Positions 30,358-38,612 of a DNA stretch of 64,000 bases are shown piece after piece. The DNA comes from Massilia sp. 9096. Lineage in GTDB: Bacteria > Pseudomonadota > Gammaproteobacteria > Burkholderiales > Burkholderiaceae_D. Under the pieces are notes generated by a model. That model saw only the letters and a program-made list of their open reading frames with translations. It had not been told where the DNA came from and ran no database searches. Location of the stretch: contig NZ_JQNN01000001.1 in NCBI RefSeq assembly GCF_000745265.1, forward strand, positions 806,001 through 870,000. Direction: 5' to 3'. Every line of letters starts with the position of its first letter. Position 1 is the stretch's first letter. The position numbers and the translations under genes were made by a program.

Positions 30358-32250
30358 ATGCTATCGATCAGACAACGATCCGGTCTGCTCTCACCCATCC
30401 ACATGTCCAACGCCAGCGCCGCGGTTTCCCTGCGTACCGGTCCCAGCAATCGCCGGCTCGTCTCCGGACTGCTGGTGTCGCTGCTGCTGCATGCCGTGGT
30501 ACTGTTGCTGCAATTCGGCGTTCCGGGTTTACGACCCGGGCCGGGCGGGCCGCTCACCGTCAGGCTGGCGCCGCTGCCCGAACCGTCCGTATCGACTCCA
30601 CTGCCGCCACCGCCTTTGCCAGCCGTGCCCGCCAGCGCCACGCCGCCGATAGCGCCGCCGGCGCCGCTGCCCGCGCTGCCACCGTTGCCGTCTCCTGTCT
30701 CGGCGCCGTCCCAGCCGCGCAGAGGTTTCTCGATGGTCGATCCGGCGCGTCCGAAACCCGCACCGGCGCCGCCGCCGCGCACCGTCGCACCGCAACGGCC
30801 GCCACGCCGCCGTGCGCGTGCGCCTGCGGCACACGATGGCCTGCATACGGACGTCATCGCCCGGGACGGGCGCAAGGACGATGGTTTCAGCGTACCACCG
30901 GTAGCCGGCGCGCCGGCGCCCGAACCGGAACCGTTGGGCAAAACCGAACTGTCCGAAGCGAGCGAACCCACGCCTGAGCCGGCCCAGACCCAGGCCGCGC
31001 CAACCTTGCCCGAGCAGGCGCCAGCCGACGAGCAGGCGCAACAGTCCGAGCGCACGCGCCTGGCCGAGCAGCGCGAACAGCAACGCGAGCAGGCGTTGCA
31101 AGCCCGGCGCGACGCCGACGAGCAAGCCTTGCGCGCCACCGCCGACGCCGAGGCCAGGCGCGCCGCCGAGCAGCGGGCGCGCGTGCAGGCCGACCAGGAT
31201 GCGCGCTACCAGGCCGAGCTGACACGCCGCCAGCGCCAGGCCGAGGAGGAGACCCGCCTGGCCGAGCAAGCGCAGCGCCTGGCAGCGGCGCAGCAATTGG
31301 CCGAGCAGCAGCGTGTCCAGGCGGAGCAGGCCAGGGCGCAGCAGCTGGCCGAGCAGCAGCGCATCCACGCGGAGGAGGCAAGGGCTCAGCAGCTGGCGGA
31401 GCAGCAGCGTGTCCAGGCGGAGCAGGCAAGGGCTCAGCAGCTGACCGAGCAGCAGCGCGTGCGGGCCGAGCAGGCAACGGCGCAGCAGCTGGCCGAGCAG
31501 CGGCGCATCCAGGCCGAGCAGGCGAGGGTGCAGCAGTTGGCCGAGCAGCGCGCGGCCGAGCAGCGCCAGCGCGAGCTGCAGGCCCGCCAGCAGGCGGAGC
31601 AGCTGGCGCGCGAGCAGGCGCAGCAGGCGGCGCGCCTGGCCCAGCAGGAACAGCTGCGACGCCAGCAAGAAAAAGGTAACGCCGATGGCTCGATGGGCCC
31701 GGGTCAGACCGGCGCCATCGCAGGCAACAGCGCCGGCAACGGCAATGGCGGCGCCGGCCGTGGCGCTACCTTGCCAGGCGGCGCACAAGGCGGCAGCCTG
31801 GTCTCGCGTGCGCGCGAGCTGCTGCGCGGCATCGACATCGACAAGCCGATGCCTCCGGTGATGCGCCCGGCCGAGGACGCCCGCCCCGAGCCCCGGCGCG
31901 CCCTGGCCGACGCCGTCCTGCGCGACGTGCCGCTGCGCATGTACATCGACAGCGTGCGCCAGAAAATCGAACGCAACGTGGTGGTGGGCCAGGGCTTGCT
32001 GGCCGAGGACGTCGTGCGCGTGTTCCTGCTGGTGAGCATCGCGATCCGCAGCGACGGCAGCATCGACGACGTGACGATCGTCCGCTCCAGCGGCCGCGCC
32101 GACGTCGACGAGATCGTGCGCCGCATCGTTCGCCTCAATGCACGCTACGCGGCTTTTCCGCCGAACGTGGCAGCCAATTACGACGTGATCGAAGTGCGTC
32201 GCGTATGGAGTTTCTCCGGGGTAGTTCGCCTGCTGGAAGAAATGCGCTGA
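30358..32250 (+). CDS. TolA/TonB-like energy transducer with long helical linker
   Basis: The 630-residue protein has an N-terminal anchor (about 35-55: LVSGLLVSLLLHAVVLLLQF), a proline-rich region (60-170), a very long Gln/Ala/Glu/Arg-rich helix (about 215-445) with five 16-residue repeats, a Gly/Asn-rich hinge (about 445-480) and a C-terminal TonB-like domain (about 525-625, SIDDVTIVRSSGRADVDEIV). This is the layout of TolA or TonB proteins that carry inner-membrane force to the outer membrane. No exbB/exbD or tolQR genes are nearby. An ATG at 30403 is an alternative start. Confidence 0.82.
   Translation: MLSIRQRSGLLSPIHMSNASAAVSLRTGPSNRRLVSGLLVSLLLHAVVLLLQFGVPGLRPGPGGPLTVRLAPLPEPSVSTPLPPPPLPAVPASATPPIAPPAPLPALPPLPSPVSAPSQPRRGFSMVDPARPKPAPAPPPRTVAPQRPPRRRARAPAAHDGLHTDVIARDGRKDDGFSVPPVAGAPAPEPEPLGKTELSEASEPTPEPAQTQAAPTLPEQAPADEQAQQSERTRLAEQREQQREQALQARRDADEQALRATADAEARRAAEQRARVQADQDARYQAELTRRQRQAEEETRLAEQAQRLAAAQQLAEQQRVQAEQARAQQLAEQQRIHAEEARAQQLAEQQRVQAEQARAQQLTEQQRVRAEQATAQQLAEQRRIQAEQARVQQLAEQRAAEQRQRELQARQQAEQLAREQAQQAARLAQQEQLRRQQEKGNADGSMGPGQTGAIAGNSAGNGNGGAGRGATLPGGAQGGSLVSRARELLRGIDIDKPMPPVMRPAEDARPEPRRALADAVLRDVPLRMYIDSVRQKIERNVVVGQGLLAEDVVRVFLLVSIAIRSDGSIDDVTIVRSSGRADVDEIVRRIVRLNARYAAFPPNVAANYDVIEVRRVWSFSGVVRLLEEMR
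31297..31536 (+). repeat. Five 48-bp (16-residue) tandem repeats in the TolA/TonB-like gene
   Basis: Units start at 31297, 31345, 31393, 31441 and 31489; a partial sixth follows. The residue consensus is LAEQQRVQAEQARAQQ. Units differ by scattered substitutions, so the array is not very recent, but units 1 and 3 are nearly identical, which suggests gene conversion or duplication. Confidence 0.9.
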
Positions 32251-32371
32251 GCATGCACCGTCAAAGGCTGACCTGAGCCTGCCATTTGACGTGCATTAAA
32301 GCTTGCCGGGTCAAGGGGCATACGCTGACTCTGATCGCCAGAGGCTGGCAGCACTTTTCGACAGGCAAGAC

Positions 32372-33514
32372 ATGAACGTTTCTACGACGCGATTCCCGAA
32401 ATCGGCGGCTGGCGCCTTGGCGCTGCTGGCCCTCGTACTGGTGCTCGCGGGCTGCGCCCCCGCCATCCATTTTCGCGACCAGGACAAGGCCGGCGCGGAC
32501 CAGCCGGCACCGCCGACCGAACTCATCAACGACAAGCTGATCGCCGCCGAACGCCAGGAACACAAGGACCAGTCCAACCAGGATCTCGACAAGCTGCTCG
32601 TCCCGAATCCGCCGCCTTACACGATCGGCAGTGGCGACGTACTCTCGATCGTGGTCTGGGATCATCCCGAACTGGCCGGCGGCATGGCGGCTTCGCCCAC
32701 CGCCGACCTGGCCAGCACGGCCATGAACGCCAATGCCGGCGCCAACGCCGGTGCGCCCGGGTTCGTGGTCGACCACCTCGGCCGCATCCAGTTTCCGCTG
32801 GCCGGCCTGCTGCCGGTCGAAGGACTGACCGAGGAGCAGGCCAGGACGCAGCTGAGCACGAAGCTGGCCAAGTACCTGGCCAACCCCAACGTCACACTGC
32901 GCGTGCAGGCTTATCGCAGCAAGCGCGTGTATCTCGACGGCGAAGTCAAATCGCCCGGCCTGCAAGCGATCAACGACATCCCCATGACCCTGGTCGAAGC
33001 CATCAACCGCGCCGGCGGCCTGCTCCCGACCGCCGACCAGAGCCGCATCCTGCTCGAGCGCGGCCAGCAGCGCTACCGCGTCAACCTGCGCGAGCTGGTG
33101 CTGAAGAACATCAACCCCGGCCTCGTGATGCTCAGTCCGGGCGACGTCGTGCGCATTCCCTCGCGCGACGAAACCAAGGTCTTCGTGTCCGGCGAGGTGA
33201 TCACGCCCAAGGCGCTGACGATGCACGACGGCCGCCTCACGCTCAACGAGGCCCTCGGCGAGAGTGGCGGCATCAGCCCCTTGAGCGGCGATGCGCGCCA
33301 GGTCTACGTCGTGCGCAAGACAGCCGAGCGTACCCGCGTGTTCCAGCTCGACGCACGTGTTGCCGGTTCGCTGGCGATGGCCGAGGCTTTCGAGCTGCAG
33401 CCGAAGGACATCGTCTACGTGGCCGCCACGCCGCTGGCCAATTGGAACCGCAACCTGAGCCTGCTGATCCCGGGGGCGCTGAGCTCGGCCGTCAGCGCAA
33501 CCAATCGGCCCTGA
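32372..33514 (+). CDS. Wza-like polysaccharide export lipoprotein
   Basis: A 380-residue outer-membrane polysaccharide export protein. I chose the ATG at 32372 because it starts a lipoprotein signal with lipobox VLAGC (Cys26); a frame start at 32303 puts 23 unrelated residues first. The Poly_export domain begins at YTIGSGDVLSIVVWDHPEL, followed by two SLBB-type domains (KRVYLDGEVKSPGLQ and KVFVSGEVITPKALT). Such proteins form the outer-membrane channel for capsule or exopolysaccharide and work with a Wzc-type kinase, here encoded 19 bp downstream but broken. Confidence 0.93.
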   Translation: MNVSTTRFPKSAAGALALLALVLVLAGCAPAIHFRDQDKAGADQPAPPTELINDKLIAAERQEHKDQSNQDLDKLLVPNPPPYTIGSGDVLSIVVWDHPELAGGMAASPTADLASTAMNANAGANAGAPGFVVDHLGRIQFPLAGLLPVEGLTEEQARTQLSTKLAKYLANPNVTLRVQAYRSKRVYLDGEVKSPGLQAINDIPMTLVEAINRAGGLLPTADQSRILLERGQQRYRVNLRELVLKNINPGLVMLSPGDVVRIPSRDETKVFVSGEVITPKALTMHDGRLTLNEALGESGGISPLSGDARQVYVVRKTAERTRVFQLDARVAGSLAMAEAFELQPKDIVYVAATPLANWNRNLSLLIPGALSSAVSATNRP

Positions 33515-33533
33515 GCCCACACGGAGCAAGACC

Positions 33534-34187
33534 ATGAGTACCCCTGGCGAACCGCATGCCCTGAGCCCTGTCGTCTCGAGCCCGCCCATCCTGAACGTGC
33601 CCTTCGATCCACGCGTGGTCGAACCCCCGCACGAGGAACCGGCCTTCGATCTCAAGGGCTATCTCCATACCTTGTTCGACAACCGATGGCTGATCGGCGG
33701 CATCACTGCCCTGATCACACTGGTGGCGGTGCTGTACGCGCTGGTCGCCAAGCCGGTGTACGAGGCCAACCTGATGATCCATGTGGAGGAAGAAAGTCCG
33801 AATGCCTCCAAAAACATTCTCAGCGAGGCCTCGTCGCTGTTCGAGACCAAGAAGGCGGCGATCGCCGAGATGGAGCTGCTGCGCTCGCGCATGGTGGTGT
33901 CGCGCGCGGTCGACAACCTGCAACTCTATATCGATGTGCAGCCCAGATATTTCCCGATCGCCGGTTTCTGGTTCGCCAACCAGAACGGCAACGCGCTGTC
34001 CCAGCCAGGACTGTTCGGCTACGGCGGCTACGTGTGGGGTGCGGAAAAGGCCGATGTCTCGCTGTTCGAAGTGCCCGAAGCCTGGCTCGGCCGCCAGTTC
34101 GCGCTGACGGCGCTGGGCAAGGGGCGCTACCGTTTCTCGGGCGGCGGCCAGCGCATCGCTTTCGACGGCAACGTCGGTCTGCGCTAG
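33534..34187 (+). pseudogene. 5' fragment of a Wzc-type chain-length/tyrosine kinase gene
   Basis: The 217-codon frame encodes only the N-terminal part of a Wzc-like protein: a cytoplasmic leader, one membrane helix (about 52-72) and the start of the periplasmic Wzz domain (PVYEANLMIHVEEESPNASKNILSE to RYRFSGGGQRIAFDGNVG). A full protein would be about 720-750 residues with a second helix and a C-terminal BY-kinase, all absent here. The frame stops at TAG 34185-34187, just where the minus strand begins to match a different gene. I read this as the left side of a deletion. Confidence 0.85.
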
Positions 34188-34276
34188 CCCAGCCCGATGA
34201 TGCCGATGACGGCAGTACGGTCACGCAGCCGGTTGCTAAGCTGTTCTAGATATGCCGGTTTGCTTTCGTCACGCAT
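34184..34276 (-). pseudogene. 5' fragment of a nucleotide-sugar (UDP-HexNAc-type) dehydrogenase gene
   Basis: The minus-strand frame from ATG at 34276 encodes 30 residues, ending LRDRTAVIGIIGLG and then a stop at 34184-34186. This is the N terminus of UDP-sugar dehydrogenases such as WbpA/TviB, where the next residues are YVGLPL of the NAD-binding Rossmann motif. The rest of the gene is missing; the sequence beyond the stop belongs to the wzc fragment on the other strand. It lies 37 bp downstream of the WbpM-type gene, as expected for one former operon. Confidence 0.8.
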
Positions 34277-34313
34277 GAGTATCCTCGCGAATCGGTGGGG
34301 GGAACGAATACCG

Positions 34314-36284
34314 TCAAATACGGAACGGCACGAATTTCTTGATCAGGGCCAGGCGCTCGGGCTCGGGCAGCGGAAGGACGGTCGGCGCGCTCTGGGTTTG
34401 CTGGGGCGTGTATTCGGTGACGATCGACTTGACCATCGCTTCGATCATCGGCCGCTCGTGGGTCTCGCAGGCCATCATCAGGCAGGTGATGAAGGTGTCC
34501 AGCACGCTCGGGCGCAGGGCGTTTTCCTTCATGCGCATGATGCGCGGGTGCTCGCTCGGGCAGACTACGCCGTCGGTGAGCAGCTCCTCGTGCAGCTTTT
34601 CGCCGGGGAACAGGCCGACGTAGCGGATCTCGATGTCGCCGCCCGGGTTCTGCGACGTCTTCTCGCTCAGGCCGGACAGCGCGATCAGGGTGCGCGCCAG
34701 GTCGACGATCCTGACCGGTTCGCCCATGTCGAGCACGAACACGTCGCCGCCCTTGGCCATGGCGCCGGCCTGGATCACCAGCTGCGCCGCTTCCGGGATC
34801 AGCATGAAGTAGCGCGAGACTTCGGGGTGCGTGATGGTCAGCGGCCCGCCACGCGCGATCTGGCGCTGGAACAGCGGGATGACGGAGCCGGACGAGCCGA
34901 GCACGTTGCCGAAGCGGACCATGCAGAAGGTGGTGCCGGCGCCGGGCCGGGCGGCGGCGGCCTGGAAGATCAGCTCGGCGATGCGTTTGCTGGCGCCCAT
35001 GACATTGGTCGGGCGCACCGCCTTGTCGCTGGAGATCAGGACGCAGGTCTCGACCCCGTACTTCGCGGCCTGGGCGGCGATGACCTGGGCCCCGACCACG
35101 TTGTTGCGCAAGCCTTCGACGATGTTGGTTTCGACCAGGGGCACGTGCTTGTAGGCGGCGGCGTGATAGACCGTGTCGACGCCGCCGTCGCGCAGGATGC
35201 GCTCGACCAGCTCGGCGTTGCAGACCGAGCCGAGATGGGCTTCGATCGGGATGTCGGGGAAGCGCGTGCCCAGCTCCTGGCGGATCGTGTACAGCGCGAA
35301 CTCGGAGTGATCGAGCAGGTGCAGGCGGGCCGGGGCGAGGGTGACGATCTGGCGGCACAATTCGCTGCCGATCGAACCGCCCGCGCCGGTCACGAGCACG
35401 TGCTTGCCGCGCACGCAGCGGGCGAACAGGTCAAGGCGCGGCGGCACCGGCGGGCGTCCGAGCAGGTCTTCGAATTTGAGCTCGCGGATGGTTTCGCGCG
35501 GCGTGACCTTGTCGTCGGCCAGGTCGACCAGGCGGCTCAGGATCTTGATGGCGACGCCGGCCTGGGCCAGGCGCTGCATGATGTCGCGCAGGCGTTCCGG
35601 CGAAGCCGAGGAGATCGCAATGACGATCGAGCGGATACCCATCGCCTTGACGACTTCTGCCAGGCGGTCGGTGTGGAACACGCGCAGGCCGGCGATATTG
35701 CGTTCGTTCAGTGCGTGTTTATCGTCGAAGAAGCAGACCGGGCGATATTCCTGGCTGCCGCGCATGGTTTGCACAAGCCGCGCCCCGGCTTCGCCGGCGC
35801 CATACACGGCGACAGTTTCCGAAACGCTATGGCCAACCTCATATAAATGGCGCAGGAAATTGCGCATGCCGACGCGCGAGGCGACGACATAGGAAAAAAC
35901 GATAAACCAATAAATGGCCAATGCGCTGCGGGGAAAGTTTTCTTCATTGATCGCAAACATCACGATATAGGCGCAGAGAATGGCGATCGCCAAGGCGAAT
36001 CCGGTGACGCTCAATAAACGCTGGTCGATGAAACGAATGACCGCGCGATACAGGTCGGAGATGGAAAAGGCGGCGATCGTGACCACGGCCACCAGCACAT
36101 AGGAGGCCGGGCCGAAATGCGAAGCCAGTTTCAGGTCGCCGCCGCGCAGTAGCATGGCGATCAGGAAGCAGAATGGCAGGGCGACCAAGTCCACCGTCAC
36201 CATCATCGCAATCTTGATTGTGCGATGTAGGGAAATCAATTTGGTGCAATATTCCTTGATAACACCGTGCGTGAACTTTGGCAT
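34314..36284 (-). CDS. WbpM/CapD-type UDP-sugar 4,6-dehydratase, membrane-bound
   Basis: A 656-residue membrane-anchored short-chain dehydrogenase of the WbpM/PglF/CapD class, which converts UDP-GlcNAc to its 4-keto-6-deoxy form for surface polysaccharides. The first 140 residues hold four membrane helices; a CoA-binding-like domain follows (about 155-270); the catalytic domain has the NAD motif GAGGSIG (300-306), SSDKA (418-422) and the Met429-x3-Lys433 pair that replaces the usual Tyr-x3-Lys. The gene is full length. It is upstream, on the same strand, of the dehydrogenase stub. Confidence 0.93.
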   Translation of the reverse strand: MPKFTHGVIKEYCTKLISLHRTIKIAMMVTVDLVALPFCFLIAMLLRGGDLKLASHFGPASYVLVAVVTIAAFSISDLYRAVIRFIDQRLLSVTGFALAIAILCAYIVMFAINEENFPRSALAIYWFIVFSYVVASRVGMRNFLRHLYEVGHSVSETVAVYGAGEAGARLVQTMRGSQEYRPVCFFDDKHALNERNIAGLRVFHTDRLAEVVKAMGIRSIVIAISSASPERLRDIMQRLAQAGVAIKILSRLVDLADDKVTPRETIRELKFEDLLGRPPVPPRLDLFARCVRGKHVLVTGAGGSIGSELCRQIVTLAPARLHLLDHSEFALYTIRQELGTRFPDIPIEAHLGSVCNAELVERILRDGGVDTVYHAAAYKHVPLVETNIVEGLRNNVVGAQVIAAQAAKYGVETCVLISSDKAVRPTNVMGASKRIAELIFQAAAARPGAGTTFCMVRFGNVLGSSGSVIPLFQRQIARGGPLTITHPEVSRYFMLIPEAAQLVIQAGAMAKGGDVFVLDMGEPVRIVDLARTLIALSGLSEKTSQNPGGDIEIRYVGLFPGEKLHEELLTDGVVCPSEHPRIMRMKENALRPSVLDTFITCLMMACETHERPMIEAMVKSIVTEYTPQQTQSAPTVLPLPEPERLALIKKFVPFRI

Positions 36285-36900
36285 GATTCCAAAAAACTGC
36301 GTAGGGTTTCAGGGTAATCCTAGTTTCCGTCGATTTGGATGGGTCTATTTTTAGCGGTGATTAGGCGGATTGCTCGATGAAATGAAAGCGATTTAGATAG
36401 TGAATTGCTGAGTAAGTTTATTATCCAAGCGCGTAAGGGCATGAGGCTTGACCATGCTCAACCGCCGGAATGGAATTAATTCGAAACGCCATTTAGTGAA
36501 ATGAAGAAACCAATAAAGGAATTATTCAATTTGTAATTATTTCGAAATAGAATCAGAACAGCGATAAGAACGACGTTTCGATCAGCGGCGCTCAGCCTGG
36601 CAGGGCGCGCTTGCGGTGCGGTGGCGAGGGCGATATATGTCCATTCAAAGGCATGGCGTCATGCCGTGTAGTCCAGCTCGACCATACGTTTGTAGGACAT
36701 CGCCGCAAGGCCGCGTCCAGTGTGCGGCAGCTAACGGTGGTCATGCATGCGGGCCGTTACGATAGGGGCGTTGAGTGAGGACGCCAGCGGCATACCGCAG
36801 GCCGCCAAATACCCCAACAGGTCAGCCGGTCGCCTCGAGGATCGGCACCAGATTCCCGTGCCGGCGCCTGCGCCGGCCGAACCGGAAGCGGAGGTTGTTA
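36285..36900. other. 616-bp gap, AT-rich in its first half
   Basis: No gene longer than a few dozen codons is supported here. The part 36285-36560 is clearly AT-rich, with runs such as AATTATTCAATTTGTAATTATTTCG, against a GC-rich background; it probably holds the promoter of the WbpM-type gene. A dyad TTGA-N6-TCAA lies at 36448-36461. From about 36600 the composition returns to normal. A 129-codon frame from 36747 overlaps the 55-aa gene below and looks spurious. Confidence 0.6.
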
Positions 36901-37068
36901 ATGTCGACGTCGATGACGAGCCACCCACCGAAGCATCTCGTGCGCGAGTATCTCGAGCGCCGCTCGAAAGAATCCGAGCCGCCGCCGACGCCCGAGGAAA
37001 TCCGGCGTCAGCTTGGCTGGAGCATGCTGATGCAGGCGGTGGACGACAAGCTGCCTTCGCGTTCCTGA
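36901..37068 (+). CDS. Small conserved-looking protein, 55 aa
   Basis: The ATG at 36901 is preceded by GCGGAGG at good spacing. The product has a charged helix (HLVREYLERRSKESE), a short PPPTPEEIRRQLGW turn-helix motif and a Lys/Arg-Ser tail. No signal peptide or membrane segment. I do not recognise the family. Its good ribosome binding site and protein-like composition support it over the overlapping 129-codon frame. A second 55-aa gene follows 64 bp downstream. Confidence 0.65.
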   Translation: MSTSMTSHPPKHLVREYLERRSKESEPPPTPEEIRRQLGWSMLMQAVDDKLPSRS

Positions 37069-37132
37069 CGCACCGCCGCCCAACCACGCCTCGACGCGTG
37101 GCGGCCCCCACCACAACAACAGGAGAATCGAC

Positions 37133-37300
37133 ATGACCGCCAACATCGGCAACAAGCACATCGCCCAGCACCGTGGCGCGAAAGAGCGCGCGGAGATCCG
37201 CAAGACCAACATCGCGCGCGAAGCCGTGAAGCAGGCCGAAGCCCGCGCCAAGTACCGCAACCAGCAGAAAGGCAAGCCGCTGCAAGGCACCGCCGCCTGA
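37133..37300 (+). CDS. Small basic protein, 55 aa
   Basis: The ATG at 37133 has a strong AGGAGAA six bases upstream. The 55 residues are very basic and probably one helix: NKHIAQHRGAKERAEIRK, then AREAVKQAEARAKYRNQQKG. It could bind nucleic acid or be a stress protein, but I do not recognise the family. A strong terminator begins 19 bp after its stop, so with the preceding 55-aa gene it probably forms one short transcription unit. Confidence 0.7.
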   Translation: MTANIGNKHIAQHRGAKERAEIRKTNIAREAVKQAEARAKYRNQQKGKPLQGTAA

Positions 37301-37318
37301 TTGGCATAGCGCCAGAGA

Positions 37319-37348
37319 GCCCGCCCCGGCAACGCGGCGGGCTTTTTT
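37319..37348 (+). terminator. Intrinsic terminator after the two 55-aa genes
   Basis: GCCCGCC (37319-37325) pairs with GGCGGGC (37336-37342), followed by six T. Confidence 0.92.
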
Positions 37349-37514
37349 GCGTCCGCGCACGCGCCGCCGAGCGCCGCGCCTGCGACCGCCACCTGGCGAT
37401 CACCGTTCGCCGACGGCGCCGCCGTTCACCGATGCCGCGCCGCCGTTCGCCGAAAAGCGCTTTCGCGCCGCGCACGGCTCGGCTATCGTGTCCTCATTGC
37501 ACAACGGAGGACGT

Positions 37515-37889
37515 ATGAACAGCGAAGCTTCCTATCATCTGCGGCGCCAGGTCCTGTGGGGCCTGCTGCTGGTCGGCCTGGGCACCGCCTTCCTGCTCGA
37601 CCAGATGCACATCATCGAGATCACCGACTACTGGCACTATGCGCCGTTGCTGCTGGTCCTGGCCGGCATCAACCAGACGATCGGCTATCCGAGCGCCGGC
37701 GAATTCTCGCGCGGTCTGTGGAACGTGTTCATCGGCTTGTACCTGTTCGCCGTGCTGGAGGGCTTGTTCGGGCTGACCTGGTCCAACAGCTGGCCGCTGT
37801 TCATCATCATCAGCGGGGTGACGATGGCGATCCGCCCGATCGCGGCGCGCCGCTTCAACCTGCAGCGGGAGCGTCATCATGGCGAATGA
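37515..37889 (+). CDS. LiaF-type membrane domain protein (DUF5668-like)
   Basis: A 124-residue protein with four predicted membrane helices, including VLWGLLLVGLGTAFLLDQMHI and YWHYAPLLLVLAGINQTIGY, the paired-helix pattern of the LiaF N-terminal domain. GGAGG lies four bases before the ATG. It overlaps the next gene by 11 bp, so translation is coupled. LiaF-like proteins are membrane regulators of envelope-stress two-component systems; such a system follows in the same operon. The specific stimulus is unknown. Confidence 0.8.
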   Translation: MNSEASYHLRRQVLWGLLLVGLGTAFLLDQMHIIEITDYWHYAPLLLVLAGINQTIGYPSAGEFSRGLWNVFIGLYLFAVLEGLFGLTWSNSWPLFIIISGVTMAIRPIAARRFNLQRERHHGE

Positions 37890-38592
37890 AGGCAATCGCG
37901 CCTTCGGCCAGGTCGTGATCGGCCTGCTGGTGGTGGCGATGGGCGTGCTGTTCCTGCTCGATAACCTGGGCTACGTCGGCTTTCGCCATGCGCTTTCGTT
38001 CTGGCCGATCGCCTTCATGGTCGCCGGGGCCAGCATGATGGTCAGCCAGGAAGAGCGCAACGGCCACGTCACCGGCCTGATCCTGATCGTGGTCGGCCTG
38101 CTCCTGCTGCTCAAGCACATGGGGCTGATCGACATCAGCTGGAACATGGTGTGGCCGGTGCTGCTGATCGTGATCGGCGGCCTGATCCTGTTTCGCACCG
38201 TGGGCGGCGGACGCGTCGTCCACCTCGGCGTCCACAAGACGGGCGGCGGGGCGGGCGGCAAAGCGGCCGGTACGCTCGACGTCACCGCGATCCTGGGCGG
38301 GGTCCAGCGCCGTGTCGAGACGGCGGACTTCCGCGGCGGCGAAGTCACCGCGTTGCTGGGCGGGTGCGAGCTCGACCTGCGCGCCTGCTCGATCGTGAAG
38401 GAAGCCGTGCTGAACGTGTTCACGGTGTGCGGCGGCGTCTCGATCAAGGTGCCGCTCGACTGGACCGTGGTGATGGATGGCGTGCCGGTGGCGGGCGGCT
38501 TCACGCAAAAGACCGTGCCCACGCCGGACGTCGGCAAGCGCCTGGTGATCACCGGCTACGCCTTCATGGGTGGCGTGGAAGTCAGTAACTGA
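37879..38592 (+). CDS. LiaF-like membrane protein with C-terminal beta domain
   Basis: The 237-residue protein has four N-terminal membrane helices (about 10-115), repeating the fold of the preceding gene, and a soluble C-terminal region (about 130-237) of the LiaF/toast-rack beta type, seen as LDVTAILGGVQRRVETADFRGGEVTALLGGCELDLRACSI in family style (motifs AILGG and ALLGGCELD). The duplicated membrane half suggests an old gene duplication. The end of the gene lies inside a 13-bp direct repeat that also holds the start of the kinase gene. Confidence 0.82.
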   Translation: MANEGNRAFGQVVIGLLVVAMGVLFLLDNLGYVGFRHALSFWPIAFMVAGASMMVSQEERNGHVTGLILIVVGLLLLLKHMGLIDISWNMVWPVLLIVIGGLILFRTVGGGRVVHLGVHKTGGGAGGKAAGTLDVTAILGGVQRRVETADFRGGEVTALLGGCELDLRACSIVKEAVLNVFTVCGGVSIKVPLDWTVVMDGVPVAGGFTQKTVPTPDVGKRLVITGYAFMGGVEVSN

Positions 38593-38612
38593 GATGAGCA
38601 ACTGAGATGCGC
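38587..38612 (+). repeat. Two 13-bp direct repeats across a stop/start junction
   Basis: AACTGAGATGAGC (38587-38599) is followed directly by AACTGAGATGCGC (38600-38612). The first holds the stop (38590-38592) of the LiaF-like gene, the second the kinase ATG (38607). Between them a three-codon frame (ATG AGC AAC TGA) is formed. Confidence 0.85.

Noticed and set aside
32261..33655. 464-codon minus-strand frame opposite the wza-like gene
   Set aside because: Shadow of a clear lipoprotein gene with export domains on the plus strand.
36747..37136. 129-codon frame overlapping the first 55-aa gene
   Set aside because: It lacks a ribosome binding site and has Pro/Ala/Arg low-complexity sequence; the 55-aa frame has a good site and a more protein-like sequence.
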